A DNA stretch of 64,000 nt from contig NC_083575.1 of NCBI RefSeq assembly GCF_027579695.1, positions 36,527,154-36,591,153 of the forward strand, read 5' to 3'. Made by a program: the position numbers and the translations under genes. This DNA comes from Neoarius graeffei. Lineage: Eukaryota; Chordata; Actinopteri; Siluriformes; Ariidae. How positions within the stretch are numbered: position 1 is the stretch's first letter; every line of letters starts with the position of its first letter. The notes beneath the pieces were generated by a model that was not told the DNA's origin, made no database searches, and saw only the letters and a list, made by a program, of their open reading frames with translations. Of this stretch, positions 32,259-42,736 are shown one piece after another.

Positions 32259-32840
32259 CTAACAGAATACAGACTCCTTGTGCGTGACATCACGTGATTT
32301 TTTTTTTTCCTGGGAGACAACCAGACACCGTCTTTCCTGGAAGCAAGGCTTAATCTGTCTTACATATGGTTCATTTTTGCGCTGTTTTTGATTGGAACAA
32401 TCGTTCAAATAGAGAAAAAGATAAAAAGTATTATCATCTCCCTGGAACTTTGTCTTGAATTTCTGATTGTGGCTGAGGAACTTGATTTGGGTTACATCTT
32501 TAGAAAGGAAATATCTCTGATCCGGGAGTAGGAGGACCCCCTTCCCCACAGAAGTAGGGAAAACCCAGTACGCCTTTTTTTTTTTTAATCTGTAACTGTC
32601 AGTGAATCCTTTTGTTTCACTCCAGTTTTGAGCCCACAACAACGATGCTATGTGAGAACAGCTCCCTCCAGGACCTGCCATACAGCTGCAGTGTGTGGCC
32701 ACGATATTGACCCCCCCCCCCCCCCCCCCCCCCCCGACGAACCACTGAGTTAAAGGTTCTTCGGTCAGTCTTTCTGAGTGGTTCACCTGGAATAGAATAT
32801 AGGTTGTATTCAATAATGTGACTTTTGCTTGCGAGTTTAT
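32259..32840 (-). pseudogene. SWIM zinc-finger fragment of a THAP/YqaJ-type transposon protein
   Basis: On the minus strand the frame reads VNHSERLTEEPLTQWFV, a poly-Gly interruption, then THCSCMAGPGGSCSHIASLLW. The last segment carries a SWIM-type C-x-C-x7-C-x-H finger (C42, C44, C52 and H54 of the frame starting at 32813). It continues with KKKAYWVFPTSVGKG. In the fish family I associate this with, H-S-x-R...P...W-V and the SWIM finger precede a recombinase-like domain; that domain is not seen. The poly-C tract on the + strand replaced a few residues before the finger. Confidence 0.6.
32709..32735. repeat. Poly-C tract inside the SWIM-coding remnant
   Basis: About 27 consecutive C residues, coding poly-Gly on the minus strand. 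It is very prone to length change or sequencing error. Confidence 0.9.
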
Positions 32841-33212
32841 TTCTGGTAAATGAAGTGGTGATCAGACAAACCAGTTTGGCTGCTGGCATGCAAAGAGCTG
32901 TTGAAATGGTCTCTGACTATTTTTGCAGTTTTGAGGCCAATAAAGAATAAAAGTCAAGATACCTTCTAGGGGTGTGAATCTTTCACTCACAAAACGGTTC
33001 GATTCAAATCTCGATTCACAGGCTACGATTCATAAAAAGTAGTAAACGATTTGGTACGATTTGATCCGGTCCGGTTCGATTCATTACAAATTGACAACTT
33101 AACTTCCAAGTGCTTCATGTTAGTGAGAAGAAAAAGAGAAAAACAGAAATGAAATTTCAAAACGGTATCCTTTTGTTTATTTATACTTTACATACATTAC
33201 ATTAGTAATGCT

Positions 33213-33590
33213 AGGCGGCACGGTGGTGTAGTGGTTAGCGCTGTCGCCTCACAGCAAGAAGGTCCTGGGTTCGAGCCCCGGGGCCGGCGAGGGCCTTTCT
33301 GTGCGGAGTTTGCATGTTCTTCCCGTGTCCGCGTGGGTTTCCTCCGGGTGCTCCGGTTTCCCCCACAGTCCAAAGACATGCAGGTTAGGTTAACTGGTGA
33401 CTCTAAATTGACCGTAGGTGTGAATGTGAGTGTGAATGGTTGTCTGTGTCTATGTGTCAGCCCTGTGATGACCTGGCGACTTGTCCAGGGTGTACCCCGC
33501 CTTTCGCCCGTAGTCAGCTGGGATAGGCTCCAGCTTGCCTGCGACCCTGTAGAAGGATAAAGCGGCTACAGATAATGAGATGAGATGAGA
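33213..33590 (+). repeat. Full-length tRNA-derived SINE
   Basis: It is flanked by a perfect 13-bp TSD, CATTAGTAATGCT (33200-33212 and 33591-33603). Head, body and ATGAGATGAGA tail are complete. Confidence 0.95.
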
Positions 33591-34092
33591 CATTAGTAAT
33601 GCTGGGATACATTACAAAACACAAAACTGGAAATCCGGTGTGCCTCACTTAACAGGTTTTCAAACTCTGCTCATACTTGAAATACAATACATACTGACTT
33701 TCCCTCAAAGACCACAAAATAATAAGGTTAGATATCAAAAATAAAAGTAGCCTATAGCAAGTTGCCTATTAAAGGCAACAATCGGAATGATTACTGCTTC
33801 CGTCACTCATGTGAGTTTCAGTAACTGTAAAACAAGTGCAACATATCATTGCTAGACATAGACTTCAGTATGCAACATGTCTGTCTTATGTCTGTAATTA
33901 GCTTTTGTTACCAAAAAAAAAGAAAATAAGAAAAAGCTCCAAACACTAAACAAAAACTATCACTTTCTCTCCATCTCATAACATTATTTTTCTGTCTGAA
34001 GTCATCAGTGCTTTACAGCAAAAGTATAGTGTGTGTCTGCCTGAGTTGGTTTGTGTGCTTATGACTTCTGTTTACATCTCACAACTCTGAAT

Positions 34093-36938
34093 TTATTCAT
34101 ACTTGTCAAGATTCTTTTTGAGGAAAATCAGCTGATCGACATGATCATGCCTGAGAACACTGCGTTGAACTGAAACGACATCCCCTGCTGTGCTAAACTC
34201 TCTGATGCTACGCTGGTTGCTGGTATGCAGAGATTTTTTCGCAAGAGATGACAGCAGTGGGAGGTCTGATTGTCCCTTCCACCATTGCAGTGGGTTGTCC
34301 TTGAGGGGCAATGTATTGCGCTGTCTGTACCTCATAACTTCATCACTGTCCGCCTTCTCGTTTGAAGATCTTGTTGCTGCTTTCACTTCGAAGGTCTCTC
34401 CAAACAGTAGGTCCAGCGCTGCACCTTTTCTTTTCTTCTTACAGGGAGGCTGGTTATCTGAAAAGGAAAAGAAAGAATAACACTGATTACTGATAATGTG
34501 TGCAATGACCTTGTATGCCCTTTTCTTTTGCCTTATTTCACCTATAAATTGAAACCTGCTTAAACCCTATTTTGCTCAACAACACACCTTTGTGCATCCT
34601 GGATCTGGGAACAAACTACACGTTCCGGATTGCCTTGCCCAGGGTCTGTCAGCAGCTCTGTCTGCCCTTCAACTCCCTGAACTGGCTGTCCCTGATTGTC
34701 CTCATGTGATGTTTCCTAACAATCATTAACAATTAAACACCAGCAGTCACAAAGAATTAAATGTGCAGAGTGCAAGAAATGGTAACACAGCACACCAAAA
34801 AAGTTCTAACCCAATAAAAACGTTTCTTACCTTGTTGTTAATGGCTGCAGCTTCAACCGAAAGGCTTGTGAAGATCCTCTCTGTGTCATCGTCAGTCAGA
34901 AAGGGCAATGTCTTGAAGCGCAGATCAAGAGCTGATGCTGTGTAAAGGAGGTCATGGAGATGTGTATATCGCTTCTCAAAGTCATTATTGAAGGCCCTTT
35001 TCATCTCAGTGATGAGAGCTGTATCTTCATCAGTAGCCTCAAATGGCCCTTTTCCACTACCCTTTTCAGCTCGCTTCAGCCCGACACGGCTCGCGTTTCG
35101 ACTATCTAAGAACAGCACGACTCAGCTCGCTTCAGCCCTGCTCAGCCCCCAAAACTCGCACGGTTTTGGAGTGGGGCTGAAGCGAGCCAAACCGAGCTGA
35201 GTGAGGCTAGGGACGTGAGCAGACACTCCCCTGTGCACTGATTGGTGAGGAGGAGTGTCCTCACATGCCCACACGCCCCGCGAGCACGCTGGGATCCGTA
35301 AACCCGGAAGAAGGAGAATTATGAATTACGAGAATTTCTGAAGCCTTATGCGCCTCGCCTCATCTATACACTCTTGCCAGTATCTGTTGGTGTTGTCGGT
35401 GACAACAAGCCACAGCACCAAGACCAGCAACACTAACGACTCCATGTTTATTGTTTACTCTCCGGGTCGTGACACTACCGCTTAAAAGCTCACTGATGTC
35501 ACTGTTTGCGCCGCCTAACAATATCACCTGACGTCCACCCACTTTCGCTAACTCCACCCAATGTGTCCACCCACTTCCAGCCAGCACGGTTCAGCGCGGT
35601 TGTAGTCGAAATGCAACTCCAACAGCCCCGCTCAGCTCGACTCAGCACGGCACGGCTCAGCCCGACTCAGCCGCGTTTGTAGTGGAAAAGCGGCAAAAGT
35701 GTTTGTCAAGTTTGGCCTTGAGTTGGGCAATCATTGAGATTGTTGGCTGCTCCTCCTCACACGACTGTGGTCACAACTTTTACTGGAGCCATCAGTTTAA
35801 CAATATCTTCAGCATTGCAAATGTCTCTCTCATTAAGAGTGTTCACCTCCTCTCCTTTTCTGAGCTCCTTCGACATGAGAGTGGCAAACACAGCTGGCTG
35901 TTGCTCCAGGAACCGCTGCACCATGTCAAAGGGAGCTATTCCATTGAGTGCACACATCGTGTATGAGTTTGTGGTTAGGCAAACATAGTTGCTGTTGTTT
36001 CTCACGGAGGAGGTCAGCACCTCTGATGTTGCGATGCAAAAAATCCAACAATCCTCCTTATTCTCCCTAGCAACCTTGCAGCCGTGTCCACTTGAAAAGC
36101 CTTCTGTGACGCTAAATTTAACGTGTGTGCATAGCAGGTAAGGTGAGGACTCATTTCAGCTTCAACTCCAGCTACAATCATGTTTCTGGCATTGTCGGTT
36201 ACAAGAGCTGGGTTTTTATCCAAAATGTTCCAATCAGCGCATGCTTCCTTCAGCAAAGCACCTACATTTCTTCCCGTGTGACTATCGTTGTTGATTCTGG
36301 TTTGTAAGACATGGTTTCGCAATTCCCAGTCTGGAGAAATATGATGTGCCGTAATTGTCCCATACGAGTTCGTTGCACACGAAGTCCATGCATCGGTGGT
36401 AATTGCCACTCTCTCTGCTAGGAAAAGTTCTTGTTTTACTTTGTCCTTTATCTTGTTGTACATTTCAGGCACACACCTCTCGGCGAAATGTTGTCTGGAA
36501 GGTACCTTATACCTTGGCTCCATAGTTTTTACCATGTCCTGAAAGGCTCTGGTTTCGACCACACTATATGGTCGCAAGTCTTGTGCAATAAAACGAGCGA
36601 TAGATGCCGTTATCGCTTTGGCCCTTGCCGAGTTGTGGCTGAATTGAGATTGGAAAAATGCTTGTTTTATTGTCTTTGTCCTGTCCGCTCTTGTCCGTGC
36701 TGGCCGTTCTTGCTGTGCTAGCACCACTAGCCTCCTGTTCACCCGCATCAGCCCCAGCATGCCGTCTTGCCAGGTGATTGAGGTTTGTCGTGCTTCCAGT
36801 GTATTTTATGGTTGCTCTACAAAGTCTGCAAATTGCGTGGCTTTTGTCTAGCTTTCCACCCTTTAAAAAGCCAAATGACTTCCAAACCTTCGACTTTAGG
36901 TGTCAAGCACTGAAAATTTCATCCCCGTTGCCTGACAT
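34093..36938 (-). pseudogene. hAT transposase, ZBED1-like, inactivated
   Basis: The start is ATG at 36938 (MSGNGDEIFSA), followed at once by TGA. A BED finger comes next (HAICRLCRATIKYTG, LNHLARRHAG). A frameshift near 36700 leads into the core, which includes AERVAITTDAWTSCATNSYG, ITAHHISPDWELR and LVTDNARNMIVAG. Further breaks lie near 36015 and 35757, and the MITE 35044-35695 sits in the coding exon. A donor at 34829-34830 (AACAAG/GTAAGA) and a plausible acceptor near 34455 precede the last exon. That exon carries the hAT dimerisation segment (KDNPLQWWKGQS, STAGDVVSVQRS, LIFLKKN). Ends and TSD are perfect, but the protein is dead. Confidence 0.9.
35044..35695 (-). mobile_element. Harbinger-like MITE with first exon, copy 1
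   Basis: The ends TGGCCCTTTTCCACTAC and GTAGTGGAAAAGCGGCA are flanked by a 3-bp TSD, AAA (35041-35043 and 35696-35698). It is nested in the coding exon of a hAT transposase. Copy 2 is 47209-47883. The interior has many GCTCAGC and GCTTCAGC motifs in its ends, with a minus-strand leader-like exon beginning near 35444. Confidence 0.85.
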
Positions 36939-37377
36939 GTTAACACATGTTGCGCTGCTCAACTAAATCAGCCGACGTCACAGGTAAAAGGTCAAGACTA
37001 GAGTCTCGCGAGAGCTCACACACACCAAGTTGCACCAGAAATGACAGCAAAGAGGACAGATTGATAAACCCGACTATAGCAGAGACAGTTGTCCTTCAGT
37101 GTCTTTGGTGGCACAACAATCAAAGGCAACAATGACATGTATGGGCCACTGGAACTGGAAATCGATTCGCTGCCATAAATCCAGATAATCGGACCGTTTT
37201 TAGTACATTTCATCCGATCAGGGCTACACTGACCGGTGCACTCAGATTGCGTAGGTCACAGACCGATAACCGATCCAAATCGAATCGATTTATCTTTACA
37301 CCCCTAATACCTTCAGAAAGTTGCTCTTTGCAATGGGATGGAGCCTTATAGGCTAGTAAAGAAATTTTTTTTTCCCA

Positions 37378-37580
37378 ATGAAGAATTATCCACCCATTGA
37401 GTTCCCTGACATCTCAAACTACCTGGTGCTGCAGACATCGTTCTACACGGACAAACAGATGAAAACCTGGGAGGGCATCGAGGCGTACAATTTTATTTTT
37501 TTTTTAAATGTGGCTGGGTTAAAGATCTGTGGATCAAGACACTACAAGATCAATCCTGTATCGTTTATGCCTGGGTAAAT
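37378..37580 (+). pseudogene. N-terminal domain fragment of a THAP/SWIM-type transposon protein
   Basis: The frame reads NYPPIEFPDISNYLVLQTS, then DKQMKTWEGIEAYNF. A frameshift in a poly-T run (near 37495-37505) moves it to CGWVKDLWIK. In fish THAP/SWIM proteins this block precedes the SWIM finger. Here it is on the + strand while the SWIM block (32259-32840) is on the minus strand, on opposite sides of the hAT. Confidence 0.55.
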
Positions 37581-38840
37581 AGGAATTTTTGGGCTTTCGT
37601 CTTGGTGGTGGTTGCTAGAACGCTACAAGTTTTAGTATTGGGCGTAAACAAACCACAGCCGCTCGATTCTCAATCCTCCCTGTTCTTCTCTTCTGGCAAA
37701 TAAGTTTTAATTAAAACAGAGAAAATGCAGTGAGACTGTACATTCCAACGTCCATGTAGGTAATGCTCGGTCACAAATCTACATCGTCACTCCAATCGTT
37801 TTAAGGAATTTTGTACGGATCATAACGACTATTAAACTCTTTCTGTGTATACTCTATCCTTCGCTTCTTTCTGACCTAGATTATCCAAGTAATCTGGTAG
37901 TAAAGGGTTTTTTTTTTTTTTTTTTAAGCTATAGTTTTCTTTGAACTACAGACGTCTGACATCTTCAGGATATAAACAAAGTTCACTTGTTCCCCAGGAC
38001 AAGGGTAGCAACAGTTGCTAACGTAAGTGTGATGTCCGTGCAAGGGGTCTGTTACTGTTAGCATGATTACAAGCTTAAAGAAATCAGATTTTGTGCTCCG
38101 GTTGAGGCCAAATGTTGACACAGACCAAAGCTAAAGACATTCCAGCTCAGTTTTTCACAACTCCATACATCTCCTGTTACCGTGCATTTCCTGTATTAAG
38201 TCAGTTTCTTTACTTTATTTCCAAAAGAGGTCACTTCAAAATATCAGAGGCAGACTTATTTCCTCTTTTATTCACTAAATCAGATTTTGAGTGGTTCAGA
38301 ATTTGCATACAACTTGGTGCCATTCCATTTGAAACTGCTTAACTTGATTCAGAAGCTTGTAGTCGCTTTAAACAAGCTGCTCACAATACTTTGCATGAGT
38401 TTTGCTCATCCTTCCTGACAGAGTTGTGGGGTGAACCACAAAGTAGGATAGATTGCTATCTTTTGAAAGGGTGAAATCACCATGGGAGCTGACTCGACAC
38501 GGCGAAACAAACTGTGCGTGGGTAGAACTCTCCTCCTGTCCAATCAGAGCGCGAGGAATTATGATGGTCACTTCTTTCCCATGGAGCTCACCGCTCGTAT
38601 TTGTGAACTGGAGTTTTCAGAAAGAAACCAAAGCAGTTAGGCTTTTGTAGTGTATATTTGATTTATAACTACTACATTTTTTTTTTTTTAATGAATGAAA
38701 ACATCAGATAACTGACTTTACCGAATATTTATGTTTTGTGTGTGTGGTTTATTAGGATTTCCCAGAGGCATTACTGCCTTGGAGTACTCACACATTGCTG
38801 TTAAAACATCCCTATGTGTACATGAATTTATATTAAAAAG
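37581..38840. other. No gene seen
   Basis: Low-complexity T runs lie at 37910-37925 and 38679-38690. No coding or repeat boundary is recognised. Confidence 0.4.
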
Positions 38841-38843
38841 TAA

Positions 38844-39127
38844 AGCCTCGGTCACAACCGGCCGTACGTGGTCCTACGGCCGGTCTACGTGCAAGAAACG
38901 CACAGAGGGCGCGCGTGTGACGTGCTGATTTTCGAGCCGTAGACTGGCCGCAGAGGTTCTTTGTCATGTCAAACAAACTCTACGGGCGCTTACGTTTTTT
39001 TTCAGGTTGCAAGACAAACTTACAGCCAACGTGCATCTTTCTCCACGAACAAAAAAACCGCAGCGATTTGGGGAAACGCCAAAAATCGCATGGCCAAAAA
39101 ATCGTACGTCCGGTTGTGACCTAGGCT
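38844..39127 (+). mobile_element. Harbinger-like MITE (284 bp), first of an inverted pair
   Basis: AGCCTCGGTCACAACCGGCC and CGGTTGTGACCTAGGCT form the ends, with TAA at 38841-38843 and TTA at 39128-39130. The same element lies inverted at 40473-40767. It is CpG-rich with no ORF. Confidence 0.82.
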
Positions 39128-39589
39128 TTAGTGAGGGCATAGCATCAGTGTTCAGGTAGACTATTTACACACTTTATGAAATGTATGTTAACAAAGTGGG
39201 ATTTAATCAAACATGAATAGATCCCCATGATATATAACTTTTCCCCTGCTGTTTACATGACCTGTGATCAGTCTCTGACTATCAGCATTGTGGCAAATTG
39301 GCCTGGGTCAGTTCACGACACTTATTCTCAATATGTCTTCACTGCTTAGAACTTGATATGAATGTTGGCTATCTTACTGTATGGTTTTGCTTGAAAACCG
39401 TTTTCTTAAAATGTTTGTCCATTCTGCATTGATCAGTTTAATGAGCCACTCAGAGACACGCCTTCAAGAAGTACATGAGTTCTCCATGTCCACAGCCATG
39501 TGCTGGACATCGGGGTCAATTTAAGAGGGTCAGGCAAAAACTATCGTTAGGGATTTTAAAAAAAAAAGGCCGTGGGGATTCTCAGTAAT

Positions 39590-39660
39590 AATAAAATTAA
39601 ATTTATATAGCACCTTTCTCATACCCAAGGTTGCTTTACAATTATAAGGAAAGGGGGGGA
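39590..39660 (+). repeat. Retroelement-type fragment
   Basis: AATTTATATAGCACCTTTCTC and CCCAAGGTTGCTTTACAATT match a phrase common in fish interspersed repeats. Downstream sequence to 40310 is GC-richer but not classified; its overlapping open frames look incidental. Confidence 0.45.
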
Positions 39661-40440
39661 AAGTCGACCAAAAGGTGGTCAGGATGTCATTCCAATGGTG
39701 TAGCAGCCACAGTCTTACCAAAAGGCACGTGAAAATAAGTCCTGCACAGAAGCTGCCAGGCAACATCGCATGGAACACCGCGCCATGGATCCATAAAGCG
39801 AGCACAGAAGCACTGCCACACAGAGCGCCGGTATGTCTTACGCTGCCTACAGAGCCGCTGCGACGCCACCAAGAAGCATTGCTCAGAACACCGCACCAAA
39901 GCACTGCCGCACAGAGCGCTGGACAGCCATGATGTTAAGAGCAATGAGCTCACTGCAGTCCATAGTGAGGAGCACGGGTATCACCCACGGTGGACTGGAG
40001 GGAACCGACGCCCAAAACTGGGTCTGGAGCTACACCACAACCGGCGGACAAAACACTCAAACACAAACCACACAAAAGGGAAAATAAAATAAAAAGCTCT
40101 GGTGAGAAGCGGCAGCCAGAATGTGCACAGTGTACTCTCAACCAGAAACGGAAACAAAAAGGCTCACTTGAATTCTTTAAGCCTGTTGACATAATGTGGC
40201 TCAGCCAAGGCATGTGACGACATACCGGTATGCAGTATAGCCATGATCAGGAAGGAGAAACTCCCTGATTTGGTGCATCTTGTCACCATGGACCAACCAG
40301 ATAATTTTTGTTACTTAATGAATTTATTTCAAAGACCACACATTTAAACAGTGGAACATCTTTATTTGACCAGTTATATTTTCAAGTCTGTGCGTTTCTT
40401 TTTTGTAAAGGAGAAGAGAGGGAACCTATATTAAGACACA

Positions 40441-41303
40441 CCCTGTGTCCGAAATTGCTCCCTCCTGACAAAAGCCTAGGTCACAACCTGACGTACGATT
40501 TTTTGGCCGTGCGATTTTTGGCGTTTCCCAAATCGCTGCGTTTTTTTTTTTTGTTCACGGAGAAAGACGTACGTTGGCCGTAAGTTTGTCTTGCAACCTG
40601 AAAAAAACGTAAGCGCCCGTAGAGTTTGTTTGACATGACAAAGAACCTCTGCGGCCAGTCTACGGCTCGAAAATCAGCACGTCACACGCGCGCCCTCTGT
40701 GCGTTTCTTGCGTCTTTTGCACGTAGACCGGCCATAGGAGCACGTACGGCCGGTTGTGACCGAGGCTTAATATAGGGCACTATATAGTGGGGACGCCATT
40801 TTGTAGTGCTGTCCAAGATCTGAGTGAGGATTATTTACACCCTATATAGTGCACTCAAAGTATCCCACAATGCATCACAAAAAGTAGTGTACAACCGATG
40901 GTCATTAACCAAAGGAATATATTCCATCATGCATTGCGGTTGAGCTGAAAGAAATCAAATTAAGTCTCAAATTTGATTTTATAAAAGGCAGCGGCAAAGA
41001 AGAAAGTACTCAGCCTTGATTAAAAAAAAAAAAACTGAACGATGCAGGTACTTGATTAATGTAGGAAATGCGCTCAGTATAATATGGATTTATCACAAAA
41101 ATACACACGTATTTATTATTTTGAAAACCCACCAGCCGACTGATCTGGCACGTTTTAATTGTGCTACAGTAATGACGTAAATACCAGCACGACGGACTAG
41201 TGTCCGAAAGTGATTTTTTTTTTTTTTCATTTTACCAGTGAGCTCACTATGTAGTCCTCCTATATAGGGAGTAGTGAACGAGTGAGCGATTTTGGACACA
41301 GGG
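40441..41303. mobile_element. DNA element with CCCTGTGTCC ends
   Basis: CCCTGTGTCCGAAATTGCTC at the left matches the complement of GAGCGATTTTGGACACAGGG at the right. Subterminal TATATAG(G/T)G motifs recur. It carries the MITE 40473-40767 close to its left end. No transposase. Confidence 0.8.
40473..40767 (-). mobile_element. Harbinger-like MITE (295 bp), second of an inverted pair
   Basis: It is the reverse-orientation counterpart of 38844-39127 over its full length, with AGCCTAGGTCACAACC and GGTTGTGACCGAGGCT ends. The flanks are AAA and TAA. Confidence 0.82.
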
Positions 41304-41550
41304 ATGGATTTAAGCGATGTATTACACCACATTTCCACATGTCAGTGTGATATTAATCTTCAGTAGTCCAGGCGTTCGATTTACTGTTTTGTTTACATAA
41401 TTCGCATGAGGTTACACTCCATATCTCATTCTAGGGTTCTTCTGTAGAACACCCTTACATTTATAAAAAAAAAAAACCAGCAACAAAAAACTAGCTGTTC
41501 AAATGATCAGTAATTCAGATTTTGTTTTATATACTGGTTTACCTCTGAGG

Positions 41551-42046
41551 TAGCCTGGGAAATCCCATGCTGCTTTGCACAATCGTTCTGATCTGAAAAG
41601 ACAGCATGGAAACTATGGTCTAAAGGCTCGCCTGAATTAGGGAGCCAATCAGAGAGTGGGGAGGGGTGGAAAGACAATGACGCGTACTACTCGACAAACA
41701 GAAGCTTGTAGTTTATTTGGGACTGTTTACGGATCACATTTAACATGGCGGCGAGCGATACGAACCAAACTTTCGGTCAAGCTTTAGACACCTGTTCTGA
41801 ATAGTTTAGAGCGAAAGTTTGTTTTAAAAAACTCTTCTCTTCTTCGCCTCTTCGTCACTCTAACTACGTCACCGGGTGCAACTGCCATGATTGGCCATGG
41901 GCTACGTATACGCCAAATGATAGACATTTGCAACGTCCAATAAATGGCCGTTGACAATCGTAAACCACACCTCCCCTACGAGAAATTCAATAGGCGGATT
42001 CCAGACCATATTTCACTTGTGATATGGTCTGGTGTTAACCAGACTA
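41551..42046 (+). mobile_element. Non-autonomous DNA element with a start-exon remnant
   Basis: TAGCCTGG and CCAGACTA ends are flanked by CCTCTGAGG on both sides (41542-41550 and 42047-42055), an 8-9-bp TSD. A 19-codon frame from ATG at 41745 (MAASDTNQTFGQALDTCSE, then TAG) lies in CATTTAACATGGCGG context and may be a transposase 5' exon remnant. Confidence 0.65.
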
Positions 42047-42055
42047 CCTCTGAGG

Positions 42056-42736
42056 GTGCCCTGCTGTGCCTAGAGGTGGAGGTTCCAGGTTTAGAGGAAG
42101 TTTGTGACTTTCTTCCTTATGGATTAAGCAGGAAAAAGTGTCGCTAGTAAAGAGATTTCAACTTAGAAGACCTTTGTAGACCACTGTGGTTATTTGATGT
42201 GAAAGCAGTGACAGTTTACCATAAAGACCTCTCATTTGTGCCCACACATGAGTCTCCTCATGTGGTGTTCCCAGAATATAGCAGTCTCAGGGCGTACTCG
42301 CATTAGATGATCTGTACCATTCCAGAGTATGTTCGACTAGTGTGATCGTGTGCTGTATTCAGGCACGGTTCAGCTGGCCTGCTTGGAAGAGCTGGGCTCC
42401 GGTTCAGTTGGACTCGGGTACGGTACGTATTAGTGTGATGACAGACTATGCCCAAGCGTGGAACTCAAACACTGTGATCCATTCAAACGTTATTTGGGTT
42501 AATAACAGACTTGGTTCTCATCTTATTGAAGAATGTGTATCGTAGTCAGTGAGTAAAGTTGTACGTTCCTCCTCAACCTTCATAAAAGTCTTATCCAGGC
42601 AGCAGAATGACTGCGAGGCATAATTGAGGAAATCTGTAGGGCATTTGAGAGGGCCATATGAGACCGTGCCCAAAATGCCTCCGAATAAAGCCAGTCTCCA
42701 TCGTCCTGTGCTTGAGTGCGTTTAATGCAGTAGCTA
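42056..42736. other. No gene assigned
   Basis: A frame through LLCLEVEVPGLEEVCDFLP (42058-42147) is open, but has no recognised domain or convincing splice sites. The 42290-42440 part has GTACTCGCATTAGATGATC and related inverted phrases suggestive of a worn MITE. Confidence 0.3.

Larger units (their letters stand above)
32967..37306 (-). mobile_element. hAT transposon, ZBED1-like, with two nested insertions
   Basis: The element starts TAGGGGTGTGAATC and ends TTTACACCCCTA, flanked by a perfect 8-bp TSD, ATACCTTC (32959-32966 and 37307-37314). Subterminal regions contain CGATTCAAATC-type repeats. Nested inside are a SINE (33213-33590) and a Harbinger-like MITE (35044-35695). It split the THAP/SWIM region. 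Confidence 0.95.

Noticed and set aside
33213-33280. tRNA gene candidate (A and B boxes)
   Set aside because: The match is the tRNA-derived head of the SINE. The acceptor stem is not closed and the same sequence recurs many times.
39530-40217. Overlapping open frames of 75-124 aa on both strands
   Set aside because: No recognisable domains, no splice context and mutual overlap. They look like chance frames in GC-richer repeat DNA.
41944-42147. 67-aa frame as a host exon
   Set aside because: Its first part is the MITE end and TSD. The remainder has no domain or clear acceptor.
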